Source: DASQMT01 sp963839615 (GTDB taxonomy: Bacteria; Actinomycetota; Thermoleophilia; Solirubrobacterales; Solirubrobacteraceae). Taken from it: a stretch of DNA of 64,000 nt. The stretch is taken from positions 1 to 64,000 of the forward strand of contig CAWIVY010000007.1 in assembly GCA_963839615.1 (NCBI GenBank), in the 5' to 3' direction. Position numbers and translations under genes: made by a program. Positions 34,398-44,230 of the stretch are shown piece by piece. Position 1 is the first letter of the stretch, and each line of letters begins with the position of its first letter. The notes beneath the pieces are model-generated. The model was given only the letters and a program-made list of their open reading frames with translations, was not told the DNA's origin and searched no databases.

Positions 34398-35190
34398 TGC
34401 CTCCTGCCCTCCGACGCGCCCAGATCCTCCAGCGCATCCAGCGCGACGGCGGCGTCTCCGTCGCCGAGCTGGCACGCGACCACGCGGTCTCCGCCGCGAC
34501 GGCGCACCGCGATCTCGAGGAGCTGGCGCGCGAGGGCCTCGTCGAGCGGGTGCACGGCGGCGCGCGCTCGCTGTCCGCGAACGCGGGCGCGCCGGCGATC
34601 GCGACGGCGTGGACGCAGCGGTCCGACCAGGCCCGCGCGGCCAAGGCCGCGATCGCCGAGCACGCGGTCCGCTACGTCGGCCACGGCATGACGATCTTCC
34701 TCGACGCCTCCTCGACGCGCGCTGGCGCTGGCGCGGCGGCTGGTGGAGGACCCGCCGAACGAGCTCACGCTCGTGACGAACTCGCCGGCGATCGCCTTCG
34801 AGCTGCAGGCCGACGCGATCCACGTCGTCGTCACGCCCGGGGAGCTCGACCAGCACATGCGCATGCTGGCCGGCCGCTGGACCGTCGAGTTCCTCGCCGA
34901 GCTCAACTTCGCCGCGGCGTTCGTGTCCGCGGCCGGGGCTGACGCTCGACCAGGGCCTGACGACTGCGCGGCGCCCGCTCGCCGACGTGATCAACGCAGC
35001 GCTCGCGAGCGCCGAGCGCAGCATCGGCCTGATCGACGCGACCAAGTTCGGGCGCGCCTCGCTGCTCTCGATCGCGCCTGCTCAGGAGCTCGACGCGATC
35101 GTCACCGATTCCGAGCTGGGGGGCGACGTCGCCCGCGAGTACGTGGCCGCCGGCGTGCGGCTCGAGATTGCCAATTCCGAGGAGAGCTGA
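34398..35190 (+). CDS. DeoR-family transcriptional regulator (two +1 frameshifts)
   Basis: GTG 34398. N-terminal HTH: 'RRAQILQRIQRDGGVSVAEL' and 'VSAATAHRDLEELAREGLVE'. The sensor domain is in three frames: removing a C near 34718 and a G near 34935-34938 gives 'MTIFLDASST-ALALARRLV', 'ELTLVTNSPAIAFEL', 'LTLDQGLTTARRPLADVINA' and 'SIGLIDATKFGRASLL', the continuous DeoRC pattern (about 263 aa). DeoR proteins respond to phosphorylated sugars and usually repress their own cluster. Lies in mid-cluster, co-directional. Confidence 0.82.
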
Positions 35191-35191
35191 G

Positions 35192-36194
35192 ATGACCCGT
35201 CCCGTCACCCTTTTCACCGGCCAGTGGGCCGACCTCGCGCTCGCCGATCTCGCCACGAAGTGCGGCGAATGGGGCTTCGACGGGCTCGAGCTCGCCTGCT
35301 GGGGCGACCACTTCGACGTCGCCGAGGCCGTCAGCGATCCCGGCTACTGCGCCGGCCGGCGCGAGCTGCTGGAGCGCAGCGGGCTCGGCGTCTGGGCGAT
35401 CGGCAACCACCTCGTCGGCCAGGCCGTGTGCGACCCGATCGACGAGCGCCACAAGGGCGTGCTCGACGCGGCCGTCTGGGGCGACGGCGACCCCGAGGGC
35501 GTGCGCATGCGGGCCGCGGAGCGCATGAAGGACACCGCGCGCGCGGCCGCGCAGCTCGGCGTCGAGGTCGTCACCGGGTTCACCGGCTCGCCGGTCTGGC
35601 ACCTGCTCTACTCGTTCCCGCCGAACGACTGGGCTGTCGTCGAGGCCGGCTTCGAGGAGTTCGCCGAGCGCTGGGGGCCGATCATCGACGTCTTCGAGTC
35701 CGAGGGCGTGCAGTTCGCGCTCGAGGTCCACCCGACCGAGATCGCCTACGACTTCGTGACGACGCGCAAGGCGCTGGCGGCGATCGGTGACCGCGACGGC
35801 TTCGGTATCAACTTCGACCCGAGCCACTTCGAGCACCAGTTCCTCGACTCGGCCGCGTTCATCACCGAGTTCGGGCCGAAGATCTACCACGCCCACATCA
35901 AGGACTCGGTGCGGCACCTGGACGGGCGCTCCTCGATCCTCGGCGGCCATCTCGACTTCGGGCAGCCCGGGCGCGGCTGGGACTTCGTCTCGCCGGGCCA
36001 CGGCGACGTCGACTTCGAGGCGATGATCCGCGCGCTCAACCGCGTCGGCTACGACCGGCCCGCTGTCGATCGAGTGGGAGGACTCGGGCATGGACCGCGA
36101 CTGGGGCGCGCCCGACGCGCTCGCGTTCGTGCGCCGCAACGACTTCGCGCCCTCGTCGGTCGCGTTCGACGCGGCGTTCGCAAAGGAGGCGTGA
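35192..36194 (+). CDS. Sugar phosphate isomerase/epimerase, second paralogue (one +1 frameshift)
   Basis: About 333 aa after removing one C at 36059-36061, which joins 'RVGYDRP' to 'LSIEWEDSGMDRDWGAPDAL'. Starts at ATG 35192 after GGAGAG. Metal-site pieces: 'VQFALEVHPTEIAYDFVTTR', 'FGINFDPSHFEHQFLD', 'KIYHAHIKDSVR', 'SIEWEDSGMD'. Longer than the 31369 paralogue, and closer to the 2-keto-myo-inositol dehydratase/epimerase branch. Stop overlaps a possible ATG of the next gene. Confidence 0.83.
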
Positions 36195-36218
36195 TGCCTG
36201 AAGGTCGGATTCGTCACG

Positions 36219-37334
36219 ATGGGTGACGCCCGCAGCGACGGCGAGGTGCAGCCGATCGGCGTCGGCATGCTCGGCTACGCGTTCATGGGCAAGGCGCACT
36301 CGAACGCCTACAAGAAGCTCGCGTACATGACCTGGCCGCCGCCGCTGATGCCGGAGCTCGTGCCGATCGCGGGACGCAACGAGGAGGCGGTCGTCCGAGG
36401 CGGCGCGCCGCTACGGGTTCGCCGGATACGTGACCGACTGGCAGGAGCTCGTCGCCGACGAGCGCGTGCACCTGTTCGACAACTCGGGCCCGAACAACCT
36501 CCACGCCGCGCCGACGATCGCGGCGGCCGAGGCGGGCAAGCACGTGATCTGCGAGAAGCCGCTCGGCCGCGACGCCGGCGAGGCCTACGAGACCTGGCAG
36601 CGCGTCGAGGCGAGCGGCGTGAAGCACATGTGCGCGTTCAACTACCGCTTCGTGCCGGCGGTGCGGCTCGCGCGCGAGATCATCGAGTCCGGCGAGCTGG
36701 GCGAGATCCAGCACTTCCGCGGCCGCTACCTGCAGGAGTGGGGCACGACCGAGGGGAACATCTGGCGCTTCGACAAGTCGCTCGCCGGCTCCGGCGCGCT
36801 CGGCGACCTCGGCGCGCACGTGATCGACCTCGCCCGCTACCTCGTCGGCGAGATCGCGGCGGTGTCCGCGCTCACGGCGACCTTCCAGCCCGGCCGCGAG
36901 GTCGACGACGCCGTCGAGTCCGCGGTCGCGTTCACGAACGGCGCCGTCGGGACGATCGAGGCGTCGCGCTTCTGCCAGGGTCGCAAGAACCACTTCGCGT
37001 GGGAGATCAACGGGTCGGCGGGATCGCTCGCATTCGACCTCGAGCGGCTCAACGAGCTGCAGTACTCCGAGGGCAACGCCGGCTTCCGCAACGTGCTGGT
37101 GTCCGAGGCCGACCATCCGTTCTGGGAGCACTGGTGGCCGCAGGGCCACATCATCGGCTGGGAGCACTCGTTCGTGCACGAGCTGCACCACCTGCTGACG
37201 GCGATCCGCGACGACGCGCGACGTGGCGCCGCACGGGGCGACGTTCGAGGACGGCTACCGCGCGGCGGAGATCTGCGACGCGATGCTGCGCTCGGCGCAG
37301 ACCGGGCGCGCGGGAAGCGATCGAGTACCGCTGA
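36219..37334 (+). CDS. Gfo/Idh/MocA family oxidoreductase (three +1 frameshifts)
   Basis: About 370 aa when single extra bases near 36395, 37217-37220 and 37306-37312 are removed. 'PIGVGMLGYAFMGKAHSNAY' is the Rossmann motif, 'NNLHAAPTIAAAEAGKHVIC' followed by 'EKPLGRDA' the family EKP box, 'HMCAFNYRFVPAVRLAREI' and 'SGALGDLGAHVIDLARYLVG' the catalytic His region, 'VAPHGATFEDGYRAAEICDA' the C-terminus. NAD(P)-dependent oxidation of a polyol or sugar is expected. The ATG 36219 start is favoured over ATG 36194. Confidence 0.83.
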   Translation: MGDARSDGEVQPIGVGMLGYAFMGKAHSNAYKKLAYMTWPPPLMPELVPIAGRNEEAVVRGGAPLRVRRIRDRLAGARRRRARAPVRQLGPEQPPRRADDRGGRGGQARDLREAARPRRRRGLRDLAARRGERREAHVRVQLPLRAGGAARARDHRVRRAGRDPALPRPLPAGVGHDRGEHLALRQVARRLRRARRPRRARDRPRPLPRRRDRGGVRAHGDLPARPRGRRRRRVRGRVHERRRRDDRGVALLPGSQEPLRVGDQRVGGIARIRPRAAQRAAVLRGQRRLPQRAGVRGRPSVLGALVAAGPHHRLGALVRARAAPPADGDPRRRATWRRTGRRSRTATARRRSATRCCARRRPGAREAIEYR

Positions 37335-38544
37335 TGCGCGACCGTGCTGCTGATCGGCACGCTCGACACGAAGGGCGAGGAGTACGCCTACCTGCGCGAG
37401 CGCCTCGAGCTGGCCGGCGTCGACGTGCTCGTGGCGGACACCGGCACCGGCGGCCCGCCGCGCGGCTGCGAGCCCGACATCACGCGCGAGGAGGTCGCGC
37501 GCGAGACCGGCGCCGACCTCGGCTCGCCTGACCGATCGCGGCGACGCGGTCGGGGCGATGGTCGACGCGGCCGCCGCGCTCGCGGCCCGCCTGCACGCCG
37601 AGGGCCGCTTCGACGGCATCCTCGCCGCGGGCGGCTCGGGCAACACGGCGATCGCCACGGCGGCGATGCGCGCGCTGCCGGTCGGGGTGCCCAAGCTGAT
37701 GGTCTCGACCGTCGCGGCCGGGGACACGCGCGACTACATCGGCGGCTCCGACGTCTGCCTGATGGCGTCGGTCACAGACGTCGCGGGGATCAACTCGATC
37801 TCGGCGCAGATCCTCGCCAACGCGGCCGCGGCGATGGCCGGGATGGTGCAGGCGCCGGCGGTCGAGCACCGCTCGGAGCGCCCGCTCGTCGCCGCGACGA
37901 TGTTCGGCGTCACGACCCCCTGCGTGACGCGTGCGCGCGAGCGGCTCGAAGGGCGCGGCTACGAGGTGCTCGTCTTCCACGCCACGGGCACCGGCGGGAA
38001 GGCGATGGAGGCGCTCGCCGACGCCGGCTACCTGCGCGGCGTGCTCGACGTGACGACGACGGAGCTGTGCGACGAGCTCGTCGGCGGCGTGCTCTCGGCC
38101 GGGCCGGACCGGCTCGAGGCCGCGGGCCGCGCCGGGCTGCCGCAGGTCGTCTCGCTCGGCGCGCTCGACATGGTCAACTTCGGCGGCCGCGACACGGTGC
38201 CGCCGCAGTTCGAGGAGCGCAACCTGTACGTGCACAACCCGTCGATCACGCTGATGCGCACGACGCGCGAGGAGTGCGCCGAGCTCGGCCGTCAGATCGC
38301 GCGCAAGCTCTCGGCGGCGACCGGGCCGGTCGCGCTCTTCGTCCCGCTCGAGGGAGTCTCGATGATCGACGCCGAAGGGCAGCCGTTCCACGACCCGGAG
38401 GCCGACGCGGCGCTGTTCGGAGCGCTGCGCGAGGGCATCGCGGACAACGTCGAGCTCGTCGAGCTCGAATGCAACGTCAACGACGACGAGTTCGCCGACG
38501 CGATGGCCGACAAGCTGGACTCGTACCTGAAGGCGAGCGCATGA
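37335..38544 (+). CDS. Tm-1-like ATP-binding (UPF0261) protein, second paralogue (one or two +1 frameshifts)
   Basis: About 402 aa after dropping one base at 37527-37528 ('GADLGS' then 'LTDRGDAVGAMVDAAAALAA'). The gene may start at GTG 37344 or, if one further base near 37340 is extra, at ATG 37335. Same landmarks as the 32291 product: 'LIGTLDTKGEEYAYLRERLE', 'VGVPKLMVSTVAAGDTRDYI', 'MFGVTTPCVTRARERLEGRG', 'VFHATGTGGKAMEALADAGY'. Coupled by ATGA to the PEP-hydrolase-like gene. Confidence 0.85.
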
Positions 38545-39366
38545 CCGGCGATCAGGCGCGCGCGAAGCTGCGCGCGACGCTGGACGGCGGCGGCGTGATC
38601 ATCGGCGCGGGCGCGGGCACCGGCCTCTCGGCCAAGTGCGCCGAGGCGGGCGGGGCGGACCTGATCATCATCTACAACTCCGGCCGCTACCGGATGGCGG
38701 GCCGCGGCTCGCTGGCCGGCCTGATGCCGTACGGCGACGCGAACGCGATCGTGATGGAGATGGGGCACGAGGTCCTGCCGATCGTGCGCGACACGCCCGT
38801 GCTCGCCGGGGTCTGCGGCACCGACCCGTTCCGGCTGATGCCGAACTTCCTGCGCGACGTGGAGCGACGCCGGCTTCGCCGGCGTGCAGAACTTCCCCAC
38901 CGTCGGCCTGATCGACGGCACCTTCCGGGCGAACCTCGAGGAGACCGGGATGGGCTACGCGCTCGAGGTCGACATGATCCGCGAGGCCGCGTCGCTGGGG
39001 CTGCTGACCGCGCCCTACGTCTTCGACCCGGCGAGCGCGACCGCGATGGCCGCCGCGGGCGCGGACGTGCTCGTCCCGCACATGGGCCTCACCACCAAGG
39101 GCACGATCGGCGCGCACACCGCGAAGACGCTCGACGAGTGCGTCGAGGAGATCCAGGCGATGCGCGACGCCGCGATCGGCGAGAACCCCGACGTGATCGT
39201 GCTCTGCCACGGCGGCCCGCTCGCCGAGCCCGAGGACGCGCAGTACGTGCTCGACCGCACCGAGGGGATCGTCGGCTTCTTCGGCGCCTCGAGCATGGAG
39301 CGCCTGCCGACCGAGGTCGCGATGACCGAGAACATGCGCCGTTTCAAGGCGCTCGCCCACGCCTAA
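38541..39366 (+). CDS. Phosphoenolpyruvate hydrolase-like TIM-barrel protein (one +1 frameshift)
   Basis: About 274 aa after removal of C38865, which joins 'LMPNFLRDVE' to 'DAGFAGVQNFPTVGLIDGTF'. 'IIGAGAGTGLSAKCAEAGGA', 'DLIIIYNSGRYRMAGRGSLA', 'MGYALEVDMIREAASLGLLT', 'ADVLVPHMGLTTKG' match the PEP_hydrolase/TIM-barrel signal-transduction family. In plants this domain is the C-terminal half of Tm-1. Here it is separate but coupled (ATGA) to a Tm-1-like ATP-binding gene. Bacterial reaction unknown. Confidence 0.85.
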
Positions 39367-39375
39367 GGAGAACCC

Positions 39376-39795
39376 ATGCCGTCCAAGCTGATCGACCCCG
39401 CCGAGCTGCCGACGATGACCTTCGACTGGGGCGTCATCAAGCCGCTCGTCTCCGGCGACAGCACCGCCGAGGACCCCGACGTGAGCCTGATGCACGTCGT
39501 GCTGCTGCCTGGCCAGGGCCACGAGCGCCACAACCACCCCGACGCCGACGAGATCCTCTACGTGCTCGCGGGCACCGGCGAGCAGATGGTCGACGACTCG
39601 GACACGTTCGACGTGCGGCCGGGCCAGGCCGTCTGGATCCCCAAAGGGGCGTTCCACTCGACGGTCAACACCGGCTGGGAGCCGATGTCGATCCTGGCGA
39701 TCTACGCGCCCGCGGGCGCGGAGCAGGTGCTCAAGACGCTGCCGGACTACCGCGAGGTTCCGGCTGCCGAGGCGCCACCTCTGCGGCGGGTGTGA
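39376..39795 (+). CDS. Cupin domain protein
   Basis: 139 aa, RBS AAGGAGAA. Cupin motif 1 'GHERHNHPDADEILYVLAG' (His-x3-His, Glu) and motif 2 'WIPKGAFHSTVNTGWE'. Short single-domain cupin, likely a metal-binding isomerase, epimerase or auxiliary sugar-binding protein. Last gene of the cluster; 9 bp after the TIM-barrel gene. Confidence 0.82.
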   Translation: MPSKLIDPAELPTMTFDWGVIKPLVSGDSTAEDPDVSLMHVVLLPGQGHERHNHPDADEILYVLAGTGEQMVDDSDTFDVRPGQAVWIPKGAFHSTVNTGWEPMSILAIYAPAGAEQVLKTLPDYREVPAAEAPPLRRV

Positions 39796-39827
39796 TTGCT
39801 ACCCGCTCCGGCGGGCAACCCAGAGGG

Positions 39828-40655
39828 ATGGAGGACGGCTACTTCACCGACGACTCGATGCTGCGGCGGGTGAACCGCGAGCGGGCGCTCGCGCTCGCCG
39901 GCCCGCGCGCGCTGCTGATGCAGGCCGCCCACCCGCTCGCGGTCGCGGGCCTGCTCGCCCACTCGACGGCGCTCGACGAGCCCTACGACCGCCTCGCCAG
40001 GACCGCCCGGGTGCTGAGCACGATCGGGTTCGGCTCGCGGCGCGACGCCGATCGCGTGACCGCGCACGTGCGCGCGATGCACCGCCGGGTGAGCGGCGCG
40101 ATCGCGCAGCCCGTCGGTCCGTATCCGGCGGGCGCCCGCTATCGCGCGGACGATCCGGAGCTGCTGCTGTGGGTGCTGTTCAGCCTCGTCGACTCCGCCG
40201 TCGTCGTCTACCGCAAGTACGTGCGCAGCATGAGCCGCGCGGACGAGGAGGCGCTCTGGGACGACTACCGGCTCGTCGGCCGCCTGTTCGGCCTGCGCGA
40301 CCGCGACATGCCGGGGACGCTCGCCGAGCTCGACGACTACCGCCGCGAGATGCTCGAGGGCGACCGGCTGTTCGTCAGCGACTGGGCGCGCGAGCGCGCC
40401 CGCCAGATCGTGCTCGAGCCGCCCGTCCCGTGGATGGCGCGCCCGCTGCTCGAGACCGTCAACTTCGTCACGATCGCGCTGCTGCCGGATCGCATCCGGG
40501 ACCAGTACCGCTTCTCGTCGGTGCCTCCCGCGGCCGTCCGCAAGGCCGTGGTGGGTGGCGGCGCCGAGTACGTCAAGCGGGCAGTGATCCCGTTCATCCC
40601 GGCGCGGCTGCGGCTCGTGCCCGCCGCGCGCGTCGCGCTTGCCCGCGGGGCGTAG
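39828..40655 (+). CDS. MpaB/DUF2236 oxygenase-family protein
   Basis: 275 aa from ATG 39828. 'PRALLMQAAHPLAVAGLLAH' with its conserved His, 'RLARTARVLSTIGFGSRRDA', 'VRAMHRRVSG', 'ELLLWVLFSLVDSAVVVYRK' fit the heme-binding MpaB/latex-clearing-protein family. Family members oxidise mycophenolic acid side chains or rubber. Separate from the catabolic cluster by only 33 bp, but with its own leader. Confidence 0.82.
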   Translation: MEDGYFTDDSMLRRVNRERALALAGPRALLMQAAHPLAVAGLLAHSTALDEPYDRLARTARVLSTIGFGSRRDADRVTAHVRAMHRRVSGAIAQPVGPYPAGARYRADDPELLLWVLFSLVDSAVVVYRKYVRSMSRADEEALWDDYRLVGRLFGLRDRDMPGTLAELDDYRREMLEGDRLFVSDWARERARQIVLEPPVPWMARPLLETVNFVTIALLPDRIRDQYRFSSVPPAAVRKAVVGGGAEYVKRAVIPFIPARLRLVPAARVALARGA

Positions 40656-40673
40656 CGCCCGTAGGGTCGCGTG

Positions 40674-42329
40674 ATGGAAGGACCCGCGGCCGCGACCGGT
40701 CGTGAGGCGGCCTGGGCCGCGTTCGCGCGAGGAGACTGGCCCGCGGCGCGGGCGCGATTCGAGGCGCTGCTGGAGGCGGGCGACGACCCTGACGCGCGCG
40801 ACGGCCTCGGCCAGACGCTCTGGTTCCTGTGCGAGATCGAGGCCGGGCTGGCGCAGCGCGAGCAGGCCTACGCGACGTTCAGCCGCGCCGGCGATCGCGA
40901 GCGGGCGGGCGAGATCGCGATCTGGCTGGCGATCGAGCAGGCGAGCTCGTACGGCAACGATGCGGCCGCGAGCGGCTGGTTCCGCCGCGGCGAGCGGCTC
41001 CTGGAGGGAGTTCCGCCCTGCCCACCGCACGTCGAGCTCGAGGTGCAGCGCGCCCGCCGCGCCGCCTCGCCCGAGCAGGCCGAGCATCACTACGAGCGGG
41101 CGCTGGTGATCGCGCGCGAGCTGGGGGACTTCGACCTCGAGATCCGTGCGCTCAGCCAGCTCGGCATCCACCGCATCGCCGGCGGGCGCACCGAGGAGGG
41201 GCTCGCGCTGCTCGACGAGTCGATGGCCGCCGCGTTCGGCGGCGAGATGCGCGACCCGTGGCACATCGGCGGCGCGTGCTGCTCGATGCTCGCCGTCTGC
41301 GACGAGATCTCCGACTTCGACCGCGCGGCCCAGTGGTGCCGCGTCGTGCTCGACTTCACGCGCCGCAAGCGCTACGTGCCGCTGTTCGCGTGGTGCCGCT
41401 CGGCCTATGCGGGCGTGCTGACCGCGACCGGCGAGTGGGCGCTCGCCGAGCAGGAGCTGGAGGCCTCGCTGCGCGCCTACGGCGGTCCCGGGCAGCCGAT
41501 GGCGGTCTACCCGCTGGCACGGCTCGCCGAGCTGCGGCTGCGTCAGGGCGGGATCGAGGAGGCGGCCCGGCTCGTCGCCGGCTACGAGAGCCACCCCCGC
41601 GCCGCGAAGGTGGCGATCGAGGTGCAGATCGCGCGCGGGGAGAGCGGCCTCGCGCGCAAGACGCTCGAGCGGCGGCTCGCGGGACTCGCGGACGAGCATC
41701 CGGCTGCGGAGTCGCTGCTGCCGCTGCTCGTCGAGGCGCTGCTCGCCGAGGCTGACCTCGCCGGCGCGCGCGAGGCGGCCGCCCGGCTGCTAGCGCTGGG
41801 GCGGCGCCTCGGCCGCGCGAGCGCGGTCGCGGCGGCTGAGCTCGCGGCCGGCCGGGTCGCGCTCGCCGCGGGCGACGACGCGGCGGTCGCGCACCTCGAG
41901 GTGGCGCTCGACGGGTTCGCGCGGCTCGGGATGCCGCTCGAGGAGGGTCGCGCCCGGCTGGGTCTCGCGCGCGCTCTGGCCGCCGAGGCGCCGGAGCCCG
42001 CCGCCGCCGAGGCACGGCGCGCGCTCGCGCTGTTCGAGGGCCTGGGCGCGCTGCGCCACGCCGACGCGACTGCAGCCTTCCTGCGCGCGCTCGGCGGCGC
42101 CGGCCGGAGCGCGCCGCGCGTTGCCGGCGAGCTCACGAGCCGCGAGCGCGAGGTGCTCGGATTGCTCGGCGAAGGGCTCTCGAACGCCGAGATCGCGGCC
42201 CGCCTCGTGATCAGCCCGAAGACGGCCGAGCACCACGTCGGCCGCATCCTGCGCAAGCTGGGCCTGAAGAGCCGCGGCGAGGCGACCGCGTACGCGGTCC
42301 GCGACGCCGCAGGATCCGGCACCGGATAG
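40674..42329 (+). CDS. LuxR-family regulator with TPR-like helical repeats
   Basis: 551 aa from ATG 40674. About 480 residues of Ala/Leu/Arg-rich paired helices resembling tetratricopeptide repeats, then a C-terminal HTH: 'LTSREREVLGLLGEGLSN', 'IAARLVISPKTAEHHVGRIL'. There is no N-terminal ATPase domain, so it is not a full LAL regulator. The downstream FAD/BBE oxidase, 70 bp away, may be its target. Confidence 0.85.
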   Translation: MEGPAAATGREAAWAAFARGDWPAARARFEALLEAGDDPDARDGLGQTLWFLCEIEAGLAQREQAYATFSRAGDRERAGEIAIWLAIEQASSYGNDAAASGWFRRGERLLEGVPPCPPHVELEVQRARRAASPEQAEHHYERALVIARELGDFDLEIRALSQLGIHRIAGGRTEEGLALLDESMAAAFGGEMRDPWHIGGACCSMLAVCDEISDFDRAAQWCRVVLDFTRRKRYVPLFAWCRSAYAGVLTATGEWALAEQELEASLRAYGGPGQPMAVYPLARLAELRLRQGGIEEAARLVAGYESHPRAAKVAIEVQIARGESGLARKTLERRLAGLADEHPAAESLLPLLVEALLAEADLAGAREAAARLLALGRRLGRASAVAAAELAAGRVALAAGDDAAVAHLEVALDGFARLGMPLEEGRARLGLARALAAEAPEPAAAEARRALALFEGLGALRHADATAAFLRALGGAGRSAPRVAGELTSREREVLGLLGEGLSNAEIAARLVISPKTAEHHVGRILRKLGLKSRGEATAYAVRDAAGSGTG

Positions 42330-42399
42330 GGGATACCCCCGACGAAAGCGGCTCCCCCGCCGGGGACCATCGGCGTCCGAACCGACAGGAGGACGCGAG

Positions 42400-43782
42400 A
42401 TGGAACTGATGGCGACAGCAGCGGACACGGGCCTGGGATCCGCCTTCGACGGCGAGACGATCCTCCCCGGCCACCCGGAGTACGACGAGGCGCGCAGCGT
42501 GTTCAACGCGATGATCGATCGCCGGCCGGAGCTGATCGCGCGCTGCCGCACTCCCGCCGACGTCGCCGCGGCGATCGGCTACGCCCGCGAGCGCGACCTG
42601 CCGCTCGCGGTCCGCGGCGGCGGCCACGGCGTCGTGGGCTACGCCGTCTGCGAGGGCGGCGTCGTGATCGACCTCTCGCCGATGAAGGGGATCGAGGTCG
42701 ACGCCCCCGCGGGCCGGGTGCGCGCCGCGGGCGGCGTGCTCTGGAGCGAGCTCGACCAGGCGACGCAGGCGTTCGGCCTGGCGACCACCGGCGGGCGCAT
42801 CTCGACGACGGGGATCACCGGCCTGACGCTCGGGAGCGGCAGCGGCTGGCTCGAGCGCAAGCACGGCTTCTCGGCCGACAACCTGCTCTCGGCCGAGGTC
42901 GTGACCGCCGACGGCCGGCTCGTGCGCGCGGCCGAGGACGAGAACGCCGACCTCTTCTGGGCGCTGCGCGGCGGCGGCGGCAACTTCGGCGTCGTCACGG
43001 CGCTCGAGTACCGCCTGCACCCGGTCGGGCCGGTCGTGCTCGGCGGCCTGATGATGTTCAGCCCGGAGTCGGGCCCCGAGCTCGTGCGCCACTGGCGCGA
43101 CTTCATGCAGTGCGCACCGGACGCGGTCGGCGGCGCGCTCGTCGGCATCACGGCGCCGCCCGCCGAGTTCGTGCCGGCCGCGCTGCGCGGCCGCTCGGCG
43201 TTCGGCATGGTCGTCGCCCACTTCGGCGACGTCGAGGAGGGCCGCGAGCTGTTGCGGCCGCTGCGCGAGGAGATCGCGCCGGCGATCGATCTCGTCGCGC
43301 CGATCCCGTACGTCGCGCTGCAGCAGCTGCTCGACCCGATGAACCCGCCAGGGCGCCAGCAGTACTGGAAGTCGGAGAACCTGCCCGCGCTCCCCGACGC
43401 GGCGATCGACGTGTGGGTCGAGCACTGCCTCGAGCCGAGCTCGCCCTTCACGCAGGTCGTGCTCGAGCCGCGCGGCGGCGCGTGCGCGCGTGTGGACGAG
43501 GACGCGACGCCGCTCCGCCGCGACGCGGCCTTCAACGCCGCGGTCTTCACGCAGTGGGACGACCCGGCCGAGACCGACCGCCACGTCGCGTGGACGCGCG
43601 ACATGGCGGCGGCGCTCGAGCCGCACACGATCTCCGGCGCCGTCCTGAACTACACGAGCGACACGGGCGAGGACCGCGTGCGCGCCACGTTCGGCGCGGC
43701 GAAGTACGCCCGGCTCGTCGCGGCGAAGCGGCAGTGGGATCCGGGCAACGTGTTCCGGCTCAACCAGAACATCCGGCCGTGA
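42400..43782 (+). CDS. FAD-binding oxidoreductase with BBE domain
   Basis: 460 aa, RBS ACAGGAGG. FAD_binding_4: 'AVRGGGHGVVGYAVCEGGVV' (His at the usual flavin-attachment place), 'GRISTTGITGLTLGSGSGWL', 'WALRGGGGNFGVVTALEYRL'. C-terminal BBE motif: 'YARLVAAKRQWDPGNVFRLN'. The Cys of bicovalent enzymes is not in place. Oxidises sugars, alkaloids or hydroxylated compounds in its family. Confidence 0.88.
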   Translation: MELMATAADTGLGSAFDGETILPGHPEYDEARSVFNAMIDRRPELIARCRTPADVAAAIGYARERDLPLAVRGGGHGVVGYAVCEGGVVIDLSPMKGIEVDAPAGRVRAAGGVLWSELDQATQAFGLATTGGRISTTGITGLTLGSGSGWLERKHGFSADNLLSAEVVTADGRLVRAAEDENADLFWALRGGGGNFGVVTALEYRLHPVGPVVLGGLMMFSPESGPELVRHWRDFMQCAPDAVGGALVGITAPPAEFVPAALRGRSAFGMVVAHFGDVEEGRELLRPLREEIAPAIDLVAPIPYVALQQLLDPMNPPGRQQYWKSENLPALPDAAIDVWVEHCLEPSSPFTQVVLEPRGGACARVDEDATPLRRDAAFNAAVFTQWDDPAETDRHVAWTRDMAAALEPHTISGAVLNYTSDTGEDRVRATFGAAKYARLVAAKRQWDPGNVFRLNQNIRP

Positions 43783-43792
43783 TCGGGCCCGC

Positions 43793-44164
43793 CTACGGCA
43801 GCTGGAGCACGGACAGCACGTTGCCGGCCGGGTCCTTGAACCACGCGATCTGCGGGCCGTCGTCGCGGGCCACGCCCTTCTCGTCCTGGCCGAACCCGTC
43901 GTAGCGCTCGAAGCTGACGCCGCGCGCGGCCAGCCCGTCGACGGCCTCGTCGATGTCGTCGACGGGGAAGTTCAGGATCGTGTAGTCCGCCGGCGTGTGG
44001 TCCTCCCGCGGGTAGATCAGAGTGGCCCGGTCGCCGGCGATGTGCAGGGTCAGCAGCCCGTGCTCCTCGGAGGTCTTGATCCCGAGCGTCTCGCCGTAGA
44101 ACTCGCGCGCCTTCTGCAGGTCGTCCACGGCGAAGCCGCTGAACGCCTTCGTGTCAGCGAACAT
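43793..44164 (-). CDS. VOC family (glyoxalase-fold) protein
   Basis: 123 aa from ATG 44164. Complete single VOC domain: 'GFAVDDLQKAREFYGETLGI', 'LHIAGDRATLIYPREDH', 'FPVDDIDEAVDGLAARGV', 'IAWFKDPAGNVLSVLQLP'. Convergent with the BBE oxidase gene, 10 bp between ends. Role unknown. Confidence 0.88.
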   Translation of the reverse strand: MFADTKAFSGFAVDDLQKAREFYGETLGIKTSEEHGLLTLHIAGDRATLIYPREDHTPADYTILNFPVDDIDEAVDGLAARGVSFERYDGFGQDEKGVARDDGPQIAWFKDPAGNVLSVLQLP

Positions 44165-44230
44165 GTTTCGCTCCTCTCGTCGGTTTGTGTCGAGGTGTAG
44201 ACCGGCGGGAGTCGGCGAACTCATCGCGGG

